Shown here piece by piece: positions 21,979 through 29,214 of a stretch of DNA of 64,000 nt (the stretch's first letter is position 1; each line of letters starts with the position of its first letter). Both the position numbers and the translations under genes were made by a program. Below the pieces are notes generated by a model. The model was given only the letters and a program-made list of their open reading frames with translations. It was not told the origin of the DNA and made no database searches. The DNA comes from Megalonaias nervosa (Eukaryota; Mollusca; Bivalvia; Unionida; Unionidae): the NCBI GenBank assembly GCA_016617855.1, contig JAECUM010013003.1:1-64000 (forward strand), given 5' to 3'.

Positions 21979-21984
21979 AATAAA
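21979..21984 (+). terminator. AATAAA poly(A) signal after protease
   Basis: Lies 45 bases after the protease stop and precedes the accessory genes, which instead carry histone-type stem-loops. Suggests conventional polyadenylation for the virion-gene block. Confidence 0.5.
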
Positions 21985-22121
21985 AAATGCTGTGTTTTTG
22001 AAGAAAAATGTGTCTGTCGTTTGTTTTCAAAAACACTGTGAATATATGCTCTTTGACTTTCTCTCTATCCCTCACCATGACATTCGCTATCATAGTGTTC
22101 CAACTCAACAAAAATCAAGTA

Positions 22122-22204
22122 GGGATGTCTTCTATCGCGTCCGCGTTTGAACCATATAAAGCGGGTTGGTCTCCAGTCTGGCCATCCACTGTTGACTCGT
22201 CAAC
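22122..22204 (+). promoter_or_regulatory. Accessory promoter module, copy 1 (gene U)
   Basis: Order: GGGATGTCTTC (22122), GCGTCCGCG (22137), TATA box ATATAAAGCGGG (22154), CAGTCTGG (22174), palindrome GTTGACTCGTCAAC (22191-22204). Spacing matches the modules before genes V and W. ATG follows three bases later. Confidence 0.8.
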
Positions 22205-22206
22205 CT

Positions 22207-22416
22207 ATGAACATGCCTTCCAGACTAGCCAAGCTGAACGAAGCTTACGTCAATTTACATCGTGTCAGGCGAAACCTGATACCGAAGCCTGAAGGGATAT
22301 AGAATGTCAGGATGTTATCCATAGCCCAAGACCTAGTAGAAGAGGTTTCCAGAAAAGAAATCAAAAAAGAACGAGAAGAATGGACAGAGAAGTACAGATT
22401 TCAGAAACAAAGAGAA

Positions 22417-22448
<32 letters not shown>

Positions 22449-22587
22449 GCAGCAGCAGCAAGAACCAGACAGAGGTTTTGTGGACTGCCGTGTGGACACC
22501 AAAGAGTTCTCCTTCTTTTTCCGCAGAAGCAGACCGTATCGTATAGGAAAGCCTGCCGCCAGACGGGGACGCAATCTTAGACAGTAA
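22207..22587 (+). pseudogene. Accessory protein U (poly-Gln), one in-frame stop
   Basis: ATG 22207 (MNMPSRLAKLNEAY), TAG at 22300, then open to 22587. The N-terminus resembles that of gene V (SRLAKL followed by a helix ending RR), suggesting a paralogous family. A (CAG/CAA)n tract at 22415-22463 encodes about 16 Gln, and the C-terminus is Arg-rich (RRSRPYRIGKPAARRGR). Present only in E1; E2 lost it in a deletion of about 1 kb. Function unknown. Confidence 0.6.
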
Positions 22588-22622
22588 AAAAAGATTGCCA
22601 TCACTCCCCGTCAACAAAAAAC

Positions 22623-22662
22623 AGCCCTTTTCAGGGCTACCCCAAGACTCTAGAAAAGACAT
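22623..22662 (+). terminator. Histone-type stem-loop and HDE after gene U
   Basis: Perfect stem AGCCCT/AGGGCT with TTTC loop at 22623-22638, flanked by CAAAAAAC and ACCCCA, then the purine box CTAGAAAAGACAT at 22650-22662. This matches the animal replication-dependent histone 3' end in stem length, loop, flanks and downstream element spacing. Confidence 0.85.
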
Positions 22663-22880
22663 ACTAATTCAATTTGCCAAAACTTTTAAAATTTAAAAAA
22701 AATAAATAGAAGTGTGTCTATAAGCACTTCGTTTCTTTTGTCAGTAAAAAAATCCACTCTTTGTTTTCCCTGTCTTGTCCAATCGTGCATGTCTGTGTTT
22801 GTAAGTAAAAAGTAAAAAAGTCAATGTGAGTGGTTCTTTTAGGTCCGCGCGTTTCATGTGATGGTAAATTTGCATGTCAA
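22663..22880. other. Spacer between genes U and V
   Basis: Contains the conserved AATTTGCCAAAA block directly after the stem-loop region, then AT-rich sequence and no gene. E2 keeps the right part of it next to its truncated protease. Confidence 0.5.
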
Positions 22881-22962
22881 GGGATGTTTACCTTCACGTC
22901 CGTGCTCCAGGAATATAAAGCGGCACAATTGTCAGTCTGGCTACCATTGTTGACTAGTCAAC
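22881..22962 (+). promoter_or_regulatory. Accessory promoter module, copy 2 (gene V)
   Basis: GGGATGTTTACC (22881), CACGTCCGTGC (22895), ATATAAAGCGGC (22913), CAGTCTGGCTACC (22933) and the perfect palindrome GTTGACTAGTCAAC (22949-22962). ATG of gene V at 22970. Confidence 0.85.
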
Positions 22963-22969
22963 ATTAAAA

Positions 22970-23452
22970 ATGAGCAGCAGATTAGCAAAATTGTTGGAGC
23001 TCCAAATGCACCTGGAGTGTGCCAGGCGTTTTTTAGACGAACTGGCTAGGGAGGCCATAGCGGAGAAAGACAGGATAGAAGAGGAGGAGAAGAAAAAGAA
23101 AGAAAAGGAGAAGGAGGAAAAGATCCTGCCTCACCTCTTCATGAGACCTCAGTGTGAGGTGAAGCCAGAGATGAGGACACTTCCACAGACAGTATCAGCC
23201 CCACAACAAAGACAGCCACAACCAGTACAGCGTGCAGAGGAGGCAAGGAGACCAGATCATCATCATCATCATCCCCGGGTCTGACACAGAGGACAGAGGG
23301 AACAACAAGTATTCACTATTCCACAAACAGAGGAGTGGGATAGTGAAGCCAATCAACCTCCCTCTGCGCTCCCAACCACACGCATCAATTGGGAGCAGGA
23401 CTGGAGGAGACTTTGCGTGTGTGGTGCCAGGCCAGGAAGGTGTCACCATTAG
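22970..23452 (+). pseudogene. Accessory coiled-coil protein V with one TGA
   Basis: About 160 codons. N-terminal helix MSSRLAKLLELQMHLECARR, an acidic/Lys coiled coil, a Pro/Gln-rich stretch and (H)n, then TGA at 23282 where E2 has a Trp codon. The frame continues to TAG 23450 and ends in CVCGARPGRCHH, a Cys/His cluster also seen in E2. Function unknown. Promoter before and histone-type stem-loop after it are both well preserved. Confidence 0.65.
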
Positions 23453-23480
23453 CTAGGTGTATTTCTAGTTCTATAAAAAC

Positions 23481-23520
23481 AGCCCTTCTCAGGGCTAGCC
23501 AGATCTCTAGAAAAGAGAGA
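23481..23520 (+). terminator. Histone-type stem-loop and HDE after gene V
   Basis: Perfect stem AGCCCT/AGGGCT with TCTC loop at 23481-23496, then CTCTAGAAAAGAGAGA at 23505-23520. The A-to-G rich box is complementary in type to the 5' end of U7 snRNA, as expected for a histone downstream element. Confidence 0.85.
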
Positions 23521-23587
23521 CTATTCAATTTGCCAATTAGTGTGAATGTAGAGTAGTGACTATAAACACTCATTCCTTTACTGATGT

Positions 23588-23590
<3 letters not shown>

Positions 23591-23677
<87 letters not shown>
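23591..23677. repeat. (TG)n microsatellite
   Basis: Over 40 TG dinucleotides, with a (CA)n counterpart at the homologous site in E2 (27387-27439), so it predates the split of the two copies. Confidence 0.95.
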
Positions 23678-23681
<4 letters not shown>

Positions 23682-23699
23682 ATGCGCGTTCGTTGGAGT

Positions 23700-24305
23700 G
23701 GATAGTAGATAGGTGTGTGTTTTTCTTCTCTTCCTTCGTTGGTGTGGATAGTAAATAGGTGTGTGTTTCATGCTTGCTCGTTCGTTGGTGAGGATAGTAA
23801 ATAGATGTGTGTTTGTGTTTTTCTTCTCTTCCTTCGTTGGTGTGGATAGTAGATAGGTGTGTGTTTTATGCTTGCTCTTTCGTTGGTGAGGATAGTAAAT
23901 AGGTGTGTGTTTTATGCTTGCTCTTTCGTTGGTGTGGATAGTATATAGGTGTGTGTTTTATGCTTGCTCGTTCGTTGGTGAGGATAGTATATTTGTATGT
24001 TTTATGCTTGCTCGTTCGTTGGTGAGGATAGTATATAGGTGTGTGTTTTATGCTTGCTCGTTCGTTGGTGAGGATAGATATTTGTGTTTTATGCTTGCTC
24101 GTTCGTTAGTGAGGATAGTATATTTGTGTGTTTTATGCTTGCTCGTTCGTTAGTGAGGATAGTAAATTTGTGTGTTTTATGCTTGCTCGTTCGTTGGTGA
24201 GGATAGTATATAGGTGTGTGTTGTATGCTTTCTCGTTCGTTGGTGATGATAGTATATAGGTGTGTGTTTTATGCTTTCTCGTTCGTTTGTGAGGATAGTA
24301 TATCC
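23700..24305. repeat. Minisatellite of about 46-bp units
   Basis: About 13 units built on GTGTGTTTTATGCTTGCTCG then TTCGTTGGTGAGGATAGTA and variants. E2 has about six units of the same family in the inverted position (27080-27375). Open frames through it are by-products of the repeat. Confidence 0.9.
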
Positions 24306-24323
24306 AATGTGAAGTGAGTGTAA

Positions 24324-24404
24324 GGGATGTTTTCGTTCACGTCCGTGCTTGACGTATATAACGCGGAACGCTAGTCAGTCTGGCTACCCACGTTGACTAG
24401 TCAA
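24324..24404 (+). promoter_or_regulatory. Accessory promoter module, copy 3 (gene W)
   Basis: GGGATGTTTTCG (24324), CACGTCCGTGC (24339), TATATAACGCGG (24355), CAGTCTGGCTACC (24376), GTTGACTAGTCAA (24392-24404). Same order and spacing as copies 1 and 2. Confidence 0.85.
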
Positions 24405-24421
24405 TAACTTCAAAAGAAAAA

Positions 24422-25005
24422 ATGAATTTGTTTAATGAATTAAGGCATAGTTATTTCTGGATGATGGATGCAGCCTACGTGGTGGAAAGGATTGAAAAAG
24501 AATGGAGCTATCCAGTCTCGAAAGACTGTGACCAGTCAAGTCAATAGCCTCAAGGTAGCCAGGGATCAGGTGGCCGGAATGATAGAAGAGGAGGTGGAAA
24601 AATTAAGAGGATTCATAAAGCCTAAGTATATAAGAGTGGAGACATTGAAGGAAACCCTTGATCTTGTCATCAAAGTGAGGAGCTTCTTGCAAAGATACAT
24701 TTAATTGCACAGAGTGGTCTTTTGTCAAGTGGGTCTTAGACCAGTTAAAGAAAGCCGAAGACAAGATGAAAAACGTGATGGAAGAAGAAGTGAAAAAGAT
24801 TAAAGAGAGCTGGACAAAAGAAAGAAAGGACAAAGAAAACATAAGGAGAAAAGAAGAGTTTGAGAGACTGAACAGGAACTGGATGAAGGTACAGGAAAAG
24901 TTTAGAGCTCTGGGACATCCTAACTGGATTCCAGACGAAGAAAAGAAGACGAAGAAAGGAATTATTGAAAAAGTGAGAACGTGGTGGAAGAAGTGTAGAC
25001 AATAG
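24422..25005 (+). pseudogene. Accessory helical protein W, frameshifted
   Basis: About 195 codons. N-terminus MNLFNELRHSYFWMMDAAYV is in frame here. Frameshifts near 24520 and 24705 break the rest. Predicted long charged helices (VARDQVAGMIEEEVEKLRGF, KKIKESWTKERKDKENIRRK) end in HPNWIPDEEK and WWKKCRQ. E2 keeps the middle and end in one frame but has a shifted start. No known family. Confidence 0.65.
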
Positions 25006-25016
25006 AAGAAGACAAA

Positions 25017-25056
25017 GGCCCGTTTCCGGGCCACTTCATATGCCTCGAAAAGATTT
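25017..25056 (+). terminator. Histone-type stem-loop and HDE after gene W
   Basis: Perfect stem GGCCCG/CGGGCC with TTTC loop at 25017-25032 preceded by ACAAA and followed by ACTTCA, then CCTCGAAAAGATTT at 25043. The innermost pair is G-C where U and V have T-A, a covarying change. Confidence 0.85.
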
Positions 25057-25079
25057 ATTCTTTCTTGCCTAAAAAATTT

Positions 25080-25390
25080 AAAACCCTACTCTACTAAAAC
25101 ACGAACGTGACTGATTCGTGTTTGTCTATAGAAATGACACAGGTGGCATGACGTCACAGTGCTATCTTGCTACACTGTTGCCAATGACCAGTACCGTGAC
25201 GTCACCCTACCTGTTCCATTCCTCTTGGCGCTATACAGGCCCAGCGTGTGCTAGTCGCTATACAAAATTTCCATTGGGGCTATAGTGCCCCAGGCTAATT
25301 TTTTGGGCATATAAATCGGAGGGCCATAGTGCCCCAGGCTGATTTTCCTTCTTTGGCATGATGAGGGCTATAGTACCCCAATACACTACT
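25080..25390. repeat. E1 inner terminal repeat
   Basis: Matches the right end of E2 (45360-45675) in direct orientation and the left end of E2 in inverted orientation. It holds two TGACGTCA sites (25149 and 25197), tandem copies of GCCCCAGGCTGATTTT and the terminal ACACTACT. No matching 6-bp target duplication could be tested because the other E1 end is missing. Confidence 0.8.
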
Positions 25391-25714
25391 TTCGCCTTGT
25401 CGTGTCAGAATAGAAAAGAGAATGGTCATGGGGACAGATTTATCCGTCTAACTAGATACCAACGGTCATTTAGGAAACATGAACTGGCGAGATGAAAAGC
25501 GGATTACTACATATTTACAGAGTTTCGTGATTATACATTTAAATATGAATTAAAATTCTCTAACCTGCATGATAATTCCATTTATTCGCTTCTATTCAAA
25601 TTGTTGTTAGTATTCTTAAGAATTCGCCTGCAGAATCTATGGATAGCATGTTCCGTTGTGTGTGTATGTGTGCGCGCGCGCACGCATGCACGCACGCACG
25701 CACACACACACACA

Positions 25715-25745
<31 letters not shown>

Positions 25746-25878
25746 AGCAGAATACCAAAACATAAATACAAGCAGAAATTTTAAAGTAGTATAGATATAA
25801 TCTCATACACGAATTAACATCAGTTATTGTTAAACCTATGGAATATCTTAGATGGTCCTCTATGGCCTAAAAGGCTAA
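25391..25878. other. Spacer at the palindrome centre with CA/CG microsatellite
   Basis: 488 bp between the two inner ends. At 25657-25744 lies an alternating purine-pyrimidine tract (GTGTGTATGTG, then CGCGCGCGCA, then CACG and CA repeats) able to adopt Z-DNA. No gene. This is presumably pre-insertion host DNA. Confidence 0.7.
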
Positions 25879-26346
25879 AGTAGTATAGTGCAGCACCCTA
25901 CGGACAATGGGAAAATACATTACAGACCCTCCCCCCCCCCCCTCTGGGCACGTCTACGGACACGATTTCTACGGACAAAATATCACCCTGGGTACATCTA
26001 CGGACAATGGGAATTTTGTATAGTGACTAGCACACCATGGGTCAATATGACGTCACGGTACTGGACACTTGCAACAATGTAGCAAGTACCGTGACGTCAT
26101 GCCACCTGTTTCATTTCTATACAAAGTGTTATGCATTTGCGTGCGTGTCAGTGGATGGTAGAGTATGTTTTATATATTCGTTTTTTTTTTTTTTCATAGA
26201 TTGATGAACATCAATCTATCATGCACAAATTATACAATCGACTAAAAAAAATTTTACGTAAGAAAATAATGTTTTAGGGAGTTAAATATAAATTATAAAA
26301 TCGAATAAAAAGAATTTTTAGGCAAGAAAGAACAAATCTTTTCGAG
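25879..26346. repeat. E2 left terminal inverted repeat
   Basis: Pairs with 45197-45675. Shared blocks, from the tip inwards: AGTAGT tip, GTGACTAGCACAC (26020), TGACGTCA sites (26048 and 26092), GCCACCTGTTTCATT (26101), GTAGAGTATGTTTTATATAT (26157), ATTGATGAACATCAAT (26201) and AGGCAAGAAAGA (26321). The left copy has deletions and an expanded C-run at 25929-25940. Confidence 0.85.
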
Positions 26347-26375
26347 GCAGTGGAGTGGCCCTGAAAAGGGCCTTT
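26334..26375 (-). terminator. Histone-type stem-loop and HDE after gene W (E2)
   Basis: On the minus strand GGCCCT, loop TTTC, AGGGCC (26372-26357), preceded by CAAA and followed by ACTCCA, then CCTCGAAAAGATTTG (26346-26332). It matches the textbook histone consensus at every stem and loop position. Confidence 0.88.
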
Positions 26376-26386
26376 GATTTTTGCTT

Positions 26387-26972
26387 CTATTGTCTCCAGT
26401 TCTTCCACCAGCTTCTTAATTTTCCAATGGTTCCTTTCTTCGTCTTTTTCTTTTCTTCGTCTGGAATCCAGTCTGGATGTCCCATGTCTCTAAATTTTTT
26501 CTGCATTTTCGTCCAGTTGATGTTCAGTGTTTCAAAGTCCACTTTCTTTTTTTGGTTTTCCTTCTCCTTTCTCTCTTTTGTCCAGGTGTCTTTGATTTTC
26601 TTTACCTCTTCTTTCATTACTTTTTTCATCTTGTATTCTACTTTTATTAATTGTTGTGAACCCCACTGGACAAAAGACCACTCTGACCAATTAAATGTAT
26701 CTTGCAAGAATCTCCTCACTTTGATGACAAGATCAAGGGCTTCCTTCAATGTCCCCACTCTTACATACTTAGGCTTGATGAATCCTCTTATTTTTTCCGC
26801 CTCCTCTTCTATCATTCCTGCCACCTGATCCCTGGCTACTTTCAGGCTAGTAACATGACTGGTCACAAAGTCTTGGCTGCCTGGATAGCTCCATTCTTTT
26901 TCAATCCTTTCCACCACGTAGGCTGCATCCATCATCCAAAATTAACTGTCTTAATTCATTGAACAAATCCAT
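26387..26972 (-). pseudogene. Accessory helical protein W (E2), start frameshifted
   Basis: 182 codons open from 26935 to 26387; the conserved start MDLFNELRQ (ATG at 26972) is in another frame because of an indel near 26945. Long charged helices dominate (KVARDQVAGMIEEEAEKIRG, KKVMKEEVKKIKDTWTKERK), ending HPDWIPDEEKK and SWWKNWRQ. With the E1 copy it shows a conserved C-terminus rich in Trp. Unknown function. Confidence 0.65.
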
Positions 26973-26987
26973 TTTTTCTTGAAGTTG

Positions 26988-27062
26988 TTCACTAGTCAAC
27001 GCGGGTAGCTAGACTGACTAGCGTTCCGCGTTATCAAGCACGGACGTGAACGAAAACATCCC
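26988..27062 (-). promoter_or_regulatory. Accessory promoter module (E2 gene W)
   Basis: Inverted copy: palindrome remnant TTCACTAGTCAAC (26988-27000), GGTAGCTAGACTGA (27004), the TATA region degraded to TGATAACGCGG on the minus strand, CACGTCCGTGC (complement near 27041) and GGGATGTTTTC (complement near 27052-27062). Confidence 0.75.
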
Positions 27063-27079
27063 TTACACTCACTTCACAT

Positions 27080-27385
27080 ATTATATACTATCCACACCAA
27101 AGAACGAGAATGCATAAAACATACCATATTTACTATCCTCACCAACGAATGAGAAAGCATAAAACACACCACATATATTATCCACAACAACGAACGAGCA
27201 TGCATAAAACATACACACTATACTATCCTCACCAACGAACGAGAATGCATAAAACATACACATATCTACTATCCACACGAACGAAAGCGAAAGCTTAAAA
27301 CATACACACTATACTATCTACACCAACGTACGCGAATGCCTAAAACACACACACTATACTATCCACACAAACGAAGGAAGAGAAG

Positions 27386-27439
<54 letters not shown>
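27080..27439. repeat. Minisatellite and (CA)n of E2
   Basis: Six or so units with ACTATCCTCACCAACGAACG and GCATAAAACATACAC, the reverse complement of the E1 minisatellite, followed by (CA)n at 27387-27439. No credible gene. Confidence 0.9.
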
Positions 27440-27504
27440 CAGTAAAGGAGTGAGTGTTTATAGTCACACTACTCTGCATTCACACAAATTGGCAACTTGA
27501 ATAG

Positions 27505-27544
27505 TCTCTCTTTTCTAGAGATTTGGTTAGCACTGAGAAGGGCT
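27505..27544 (-). terminator. Histone-type stem-loop and HDE after gene V (E2)
   Basis: Minus strand AGCCCT, TCTC, AGTGCT (27544-27529), one stem mismatch, followed by CTCTAGAAAAGAGAGA (27520-27505). The HDE is identical to that of the E1 copy. Confidence 0.75.
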
Positions 27545-27571
27545 TTTTCTTGGAACTCCAATTGCACCTGG

Positions 27572-28111
27572 CTAATGGTGGCACCTACAAAGTCTGGCCC
27601 CACAGGCGCAACGTCGGCTCCAGTCCTGCTCCCTATTGATGTGTGTGGTTGGGAGCGCAGAGGGAGCTTGACTGACTTCATTATTCCAGTCTTCAGTCTG
27701 AGGGATAGTGAACAGTTGTTCCCTCCTCCTTCTATTCCACACCCTGGGATGATGTTGCTGGAGCTGCGGCTCCCGCTCTTGCCGCTGTCTGTCCAACTCC
27801 TCCCATGCCTCCTCCTCCCAATTTTCAATTTGAGGGACAGCGGCTCTCGGCCGTTGTGGTGCTGGTAGTGACTGCGGTGTTGGTAGTGGTGGTGTAGGCG
27901 TCTTCACCACAGGTTTGACCTCACAGACAAGTCTTATCATGAGATGAGGCAGTATCCCTCTTTCCTTTTCTTCTTCTTCTTCCTTCTTTTTTTCCTCCTC
28001 TTCTTTTAACCTGGCTTCCTCCTGTACCGCCACCATAGCCAACTCATCTAGAAGGCGCCTGGCATGCTCCAGGAGCATCTGGAGTTCCAACAGTTTTTGT
28101 AGTCTGCTCAT
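27572..28111 (-). CDS. Accessory coiled-coil protein V (E2), intact, 179 aa
   Basis: MSRLQKLLELQMLLEHARRL start, then a Glu/Lys coiled coil to about residue 52, a conserved GILPHLMIRLVCEVKP, a Pro-rich region, Glu/Arg-rich helices and a C-terminal Cys/His cluster (CACGARLCRCHH). It is the intact version of the E1 gene at 22970. Preceded by the promoter module at 28122-28203 and followed by a histone-type stem-loop. Unknown function; the cluster could bind a metal. Confidence 0.7.
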   Translation of the reverse strand: MSRLQKLLELQMLLEHARRLLDELAMVAVQEEARLKEEEEKKKEEEEEKERGILPHLMIRLVCEVKPVVKTPTPPLPTPQSLPAPQRPRAAVPQIENWEEEAWEELDRQRQEREPQLQQHHPRVWNRRRREQLFTIPQTEDWNNEVSQAPSALPTTHINREQDWSRRCACGARLCRCHH

Positions 28112-28121
28112 CTTCTTTTAA

Positions 28122-28203
28122 GTTGACTAGTCAACAATGGTAGCCAGACTGAAGAGTGCTCTGCTTTATATTCCTGGAGCACGAACGTGATGGAAAACAT
28201 CGC
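28122..28203 (-). promoter_or_regulatory. Accessory promoter module (E2 gene V)
   Basis: Perfect GTTGACTAGTCAAC palindrome (28122-28135), GGTAGCCAGACTGA (28139), the TATA box GAATATAAAGC on the minus strand (28172-28162), then ACGTTCGTGC and GATGTTTTCC on the minus strand (to 28203). Copy of the E1 module at 22881-22962. Confidence 0.82.
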
Positions 28204-28385
28204 TAACACCAAAACTTACCATCACATGAAACGCGCGGACCTAAAGGAAACACTCACGTTGACTTTTTTTACTTACAAACACAGACATGCACGATTCGAC
28301 AGGACAGAGAAAACGAAGAGTGAATTTTTGCTGATAAAAGAAACGAAGTGCTTATAGACACACTTCTATTTTTTTGAAAGACACA

Positions 28386-28682
28386 AACACACAAATTTGT
28401 TTTGTATCGTGTCGTCTGGGCGTTTCTTCTCATAAAGTCAAAGATATCGTCTTCCAAAGGGGTAAATCCAAACCAATCAAAATATTCCACACAGTCCTCT
28501 TGAGGGAAGTAGACGGCAACCCAGTGAGTTCCTGGGAGATGATTGTCGTCCGTGTTGATGACATAAGCTTGATGGTCTTGAGGTTTGCGATGAGGTAGTT
28601 CATTTTTAGCGCACACGACAGGATTCCAAGAAGCAGTATACGAACTATTGTTCAAAAGGTAATAAAGTTCCCAGGTATCCAT
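28386..28682 (-). pseudogene. Adenain-like protease (E2), C-terminal half deleted
   Basis: Starts at ATG 28682 (MDTWELYYLLNN) and keeps the catalytic His (LPGTHWVAVYF) and the acidic motif (VEYFDWFGF). A deletion of about 1 kb relative to E1 joins codon ~90 to the spacer upstream of gene V, removing the catalytic Cys and all of gene U. The N-terminal half is intact here while E1 has a frameshift in it, so the two copies are damaged in complementary places. Confidence 0.88.
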
Positions 28683-28702
28683 TTTTTTATTGTTTTTTTT
28701 CT

Positions 28703-29209
28703 TCACAGGTAATGATAAGTCATCAGTTCAATTCTGACTTTTTGTTTGAAACGATCTGTCAAGTAGCCATTTCTTCGCCTTGTCTCCCAACTCTGGGATA
28801 AGAGAGATTCGATGCGATAGATCTCTAGAGTAGTCAGTGGAGGGCAGGAATGATCACGCAAGCCTTTATACCACTCATGCAACACTGCTTCTTCTGAGAT
28901 GAGACTCCAAGCCTGGTCTAGATACTCGTCCAATTTTTCTTCTTGACTCATTACCAGACATTTATCGTGTTGAATTTGACTGAGATGATTGTTTTGACAT
29001 CCATAACAATCTCTCTTGGTCAATTCCGTAATTTTATCCGCCAGGTGTTTAGCAAAACAGGACACTAAATGTTGTTCTTGTTCTGGCCATCTGGACTTGA
29101 CTACTACCTCGTCCTCTTTGTCTTGGTCTTGGGGTTCTGTTTTCACGCTATCCTCCCATTCCATTTCCCAAGATTCACTACTGTTCAGTGAGGGATAGGA
29201 GTCTTCCAT
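28703..29209 (-). CDS. Cys/His-motif protein S (E2), intact, 168 aa
   Basis: Acidic N-terminus (EWEDSVKTEPQDQDKEDEVV is typical), then the core DCYGCQNNHLSQIQHDKC (C-x2-C-x4-H-x4-H-x2-C), then helical sequence ending VRIELMTYHYL. Recognised as a recurrent Polinton protein of unknown role. It lies between the capsid and protease genes with gaps of 5 and 20 bases. Zinc binding is inferred from ligand spacing only. Confidence 0.72.
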   Translation of the reverse strand: MEDSYPSLNSSESWEMEWEDSVKTEPQDQDKEDEVVVKSRWPEQEQHLVSCFAKHLADKITELTKRDCYGCQNNHLSQIQHDKCLVMSQEEKLDEYLDQAWSLISEEAVLHEWYKGLRDHSCPPLTTLEIYRIESLLSQSWETRRRNGYLTDRFKQKVRIELMTYHYL

Positions 29210-29214
29210 TGTTT

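Larger units (their letters stand above)
5308..25390 (+). mobile_element. E1: Maverick/Polinton (adintovirus-like) provirus, left end lost
   Basis: A 20-kb element encoding a protein-primed DNA polymerase, retroviral-type integrase with chromodomain, A32-type ATPase, adenain-like protease, double-jelly-roll major capsid and penton-like minor capsid, the diagnostic Polinton set. The right end finishes in a terminal repeat ending ACACTACT at 25390, as at the right end of E2. The left terminus is missing. About twenty genes are recognisable, most with frameshifts or stops. E1 and E2 are related along their whole length in opposite orientation, with private deletions in each. Confidence 0.92.

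Noticed and set aside
22333..22662. Minus-strand frame with a Leu run
   Set aside because: It is the antisense of the CAG/CAA tract of gene U.
23905..24153. 82-codon open frame with repeated FYACSFVGED
   Set aside because: It lies wholly in the minisatellite and its periodicity equals the repeat unit; no promoter or 3' signal belongs to it.
23700..24305. Possible CRISPR-like array
   Set aside because: Units are contiguous with no unique spacers, in animal DNA; it is a minisatellite.
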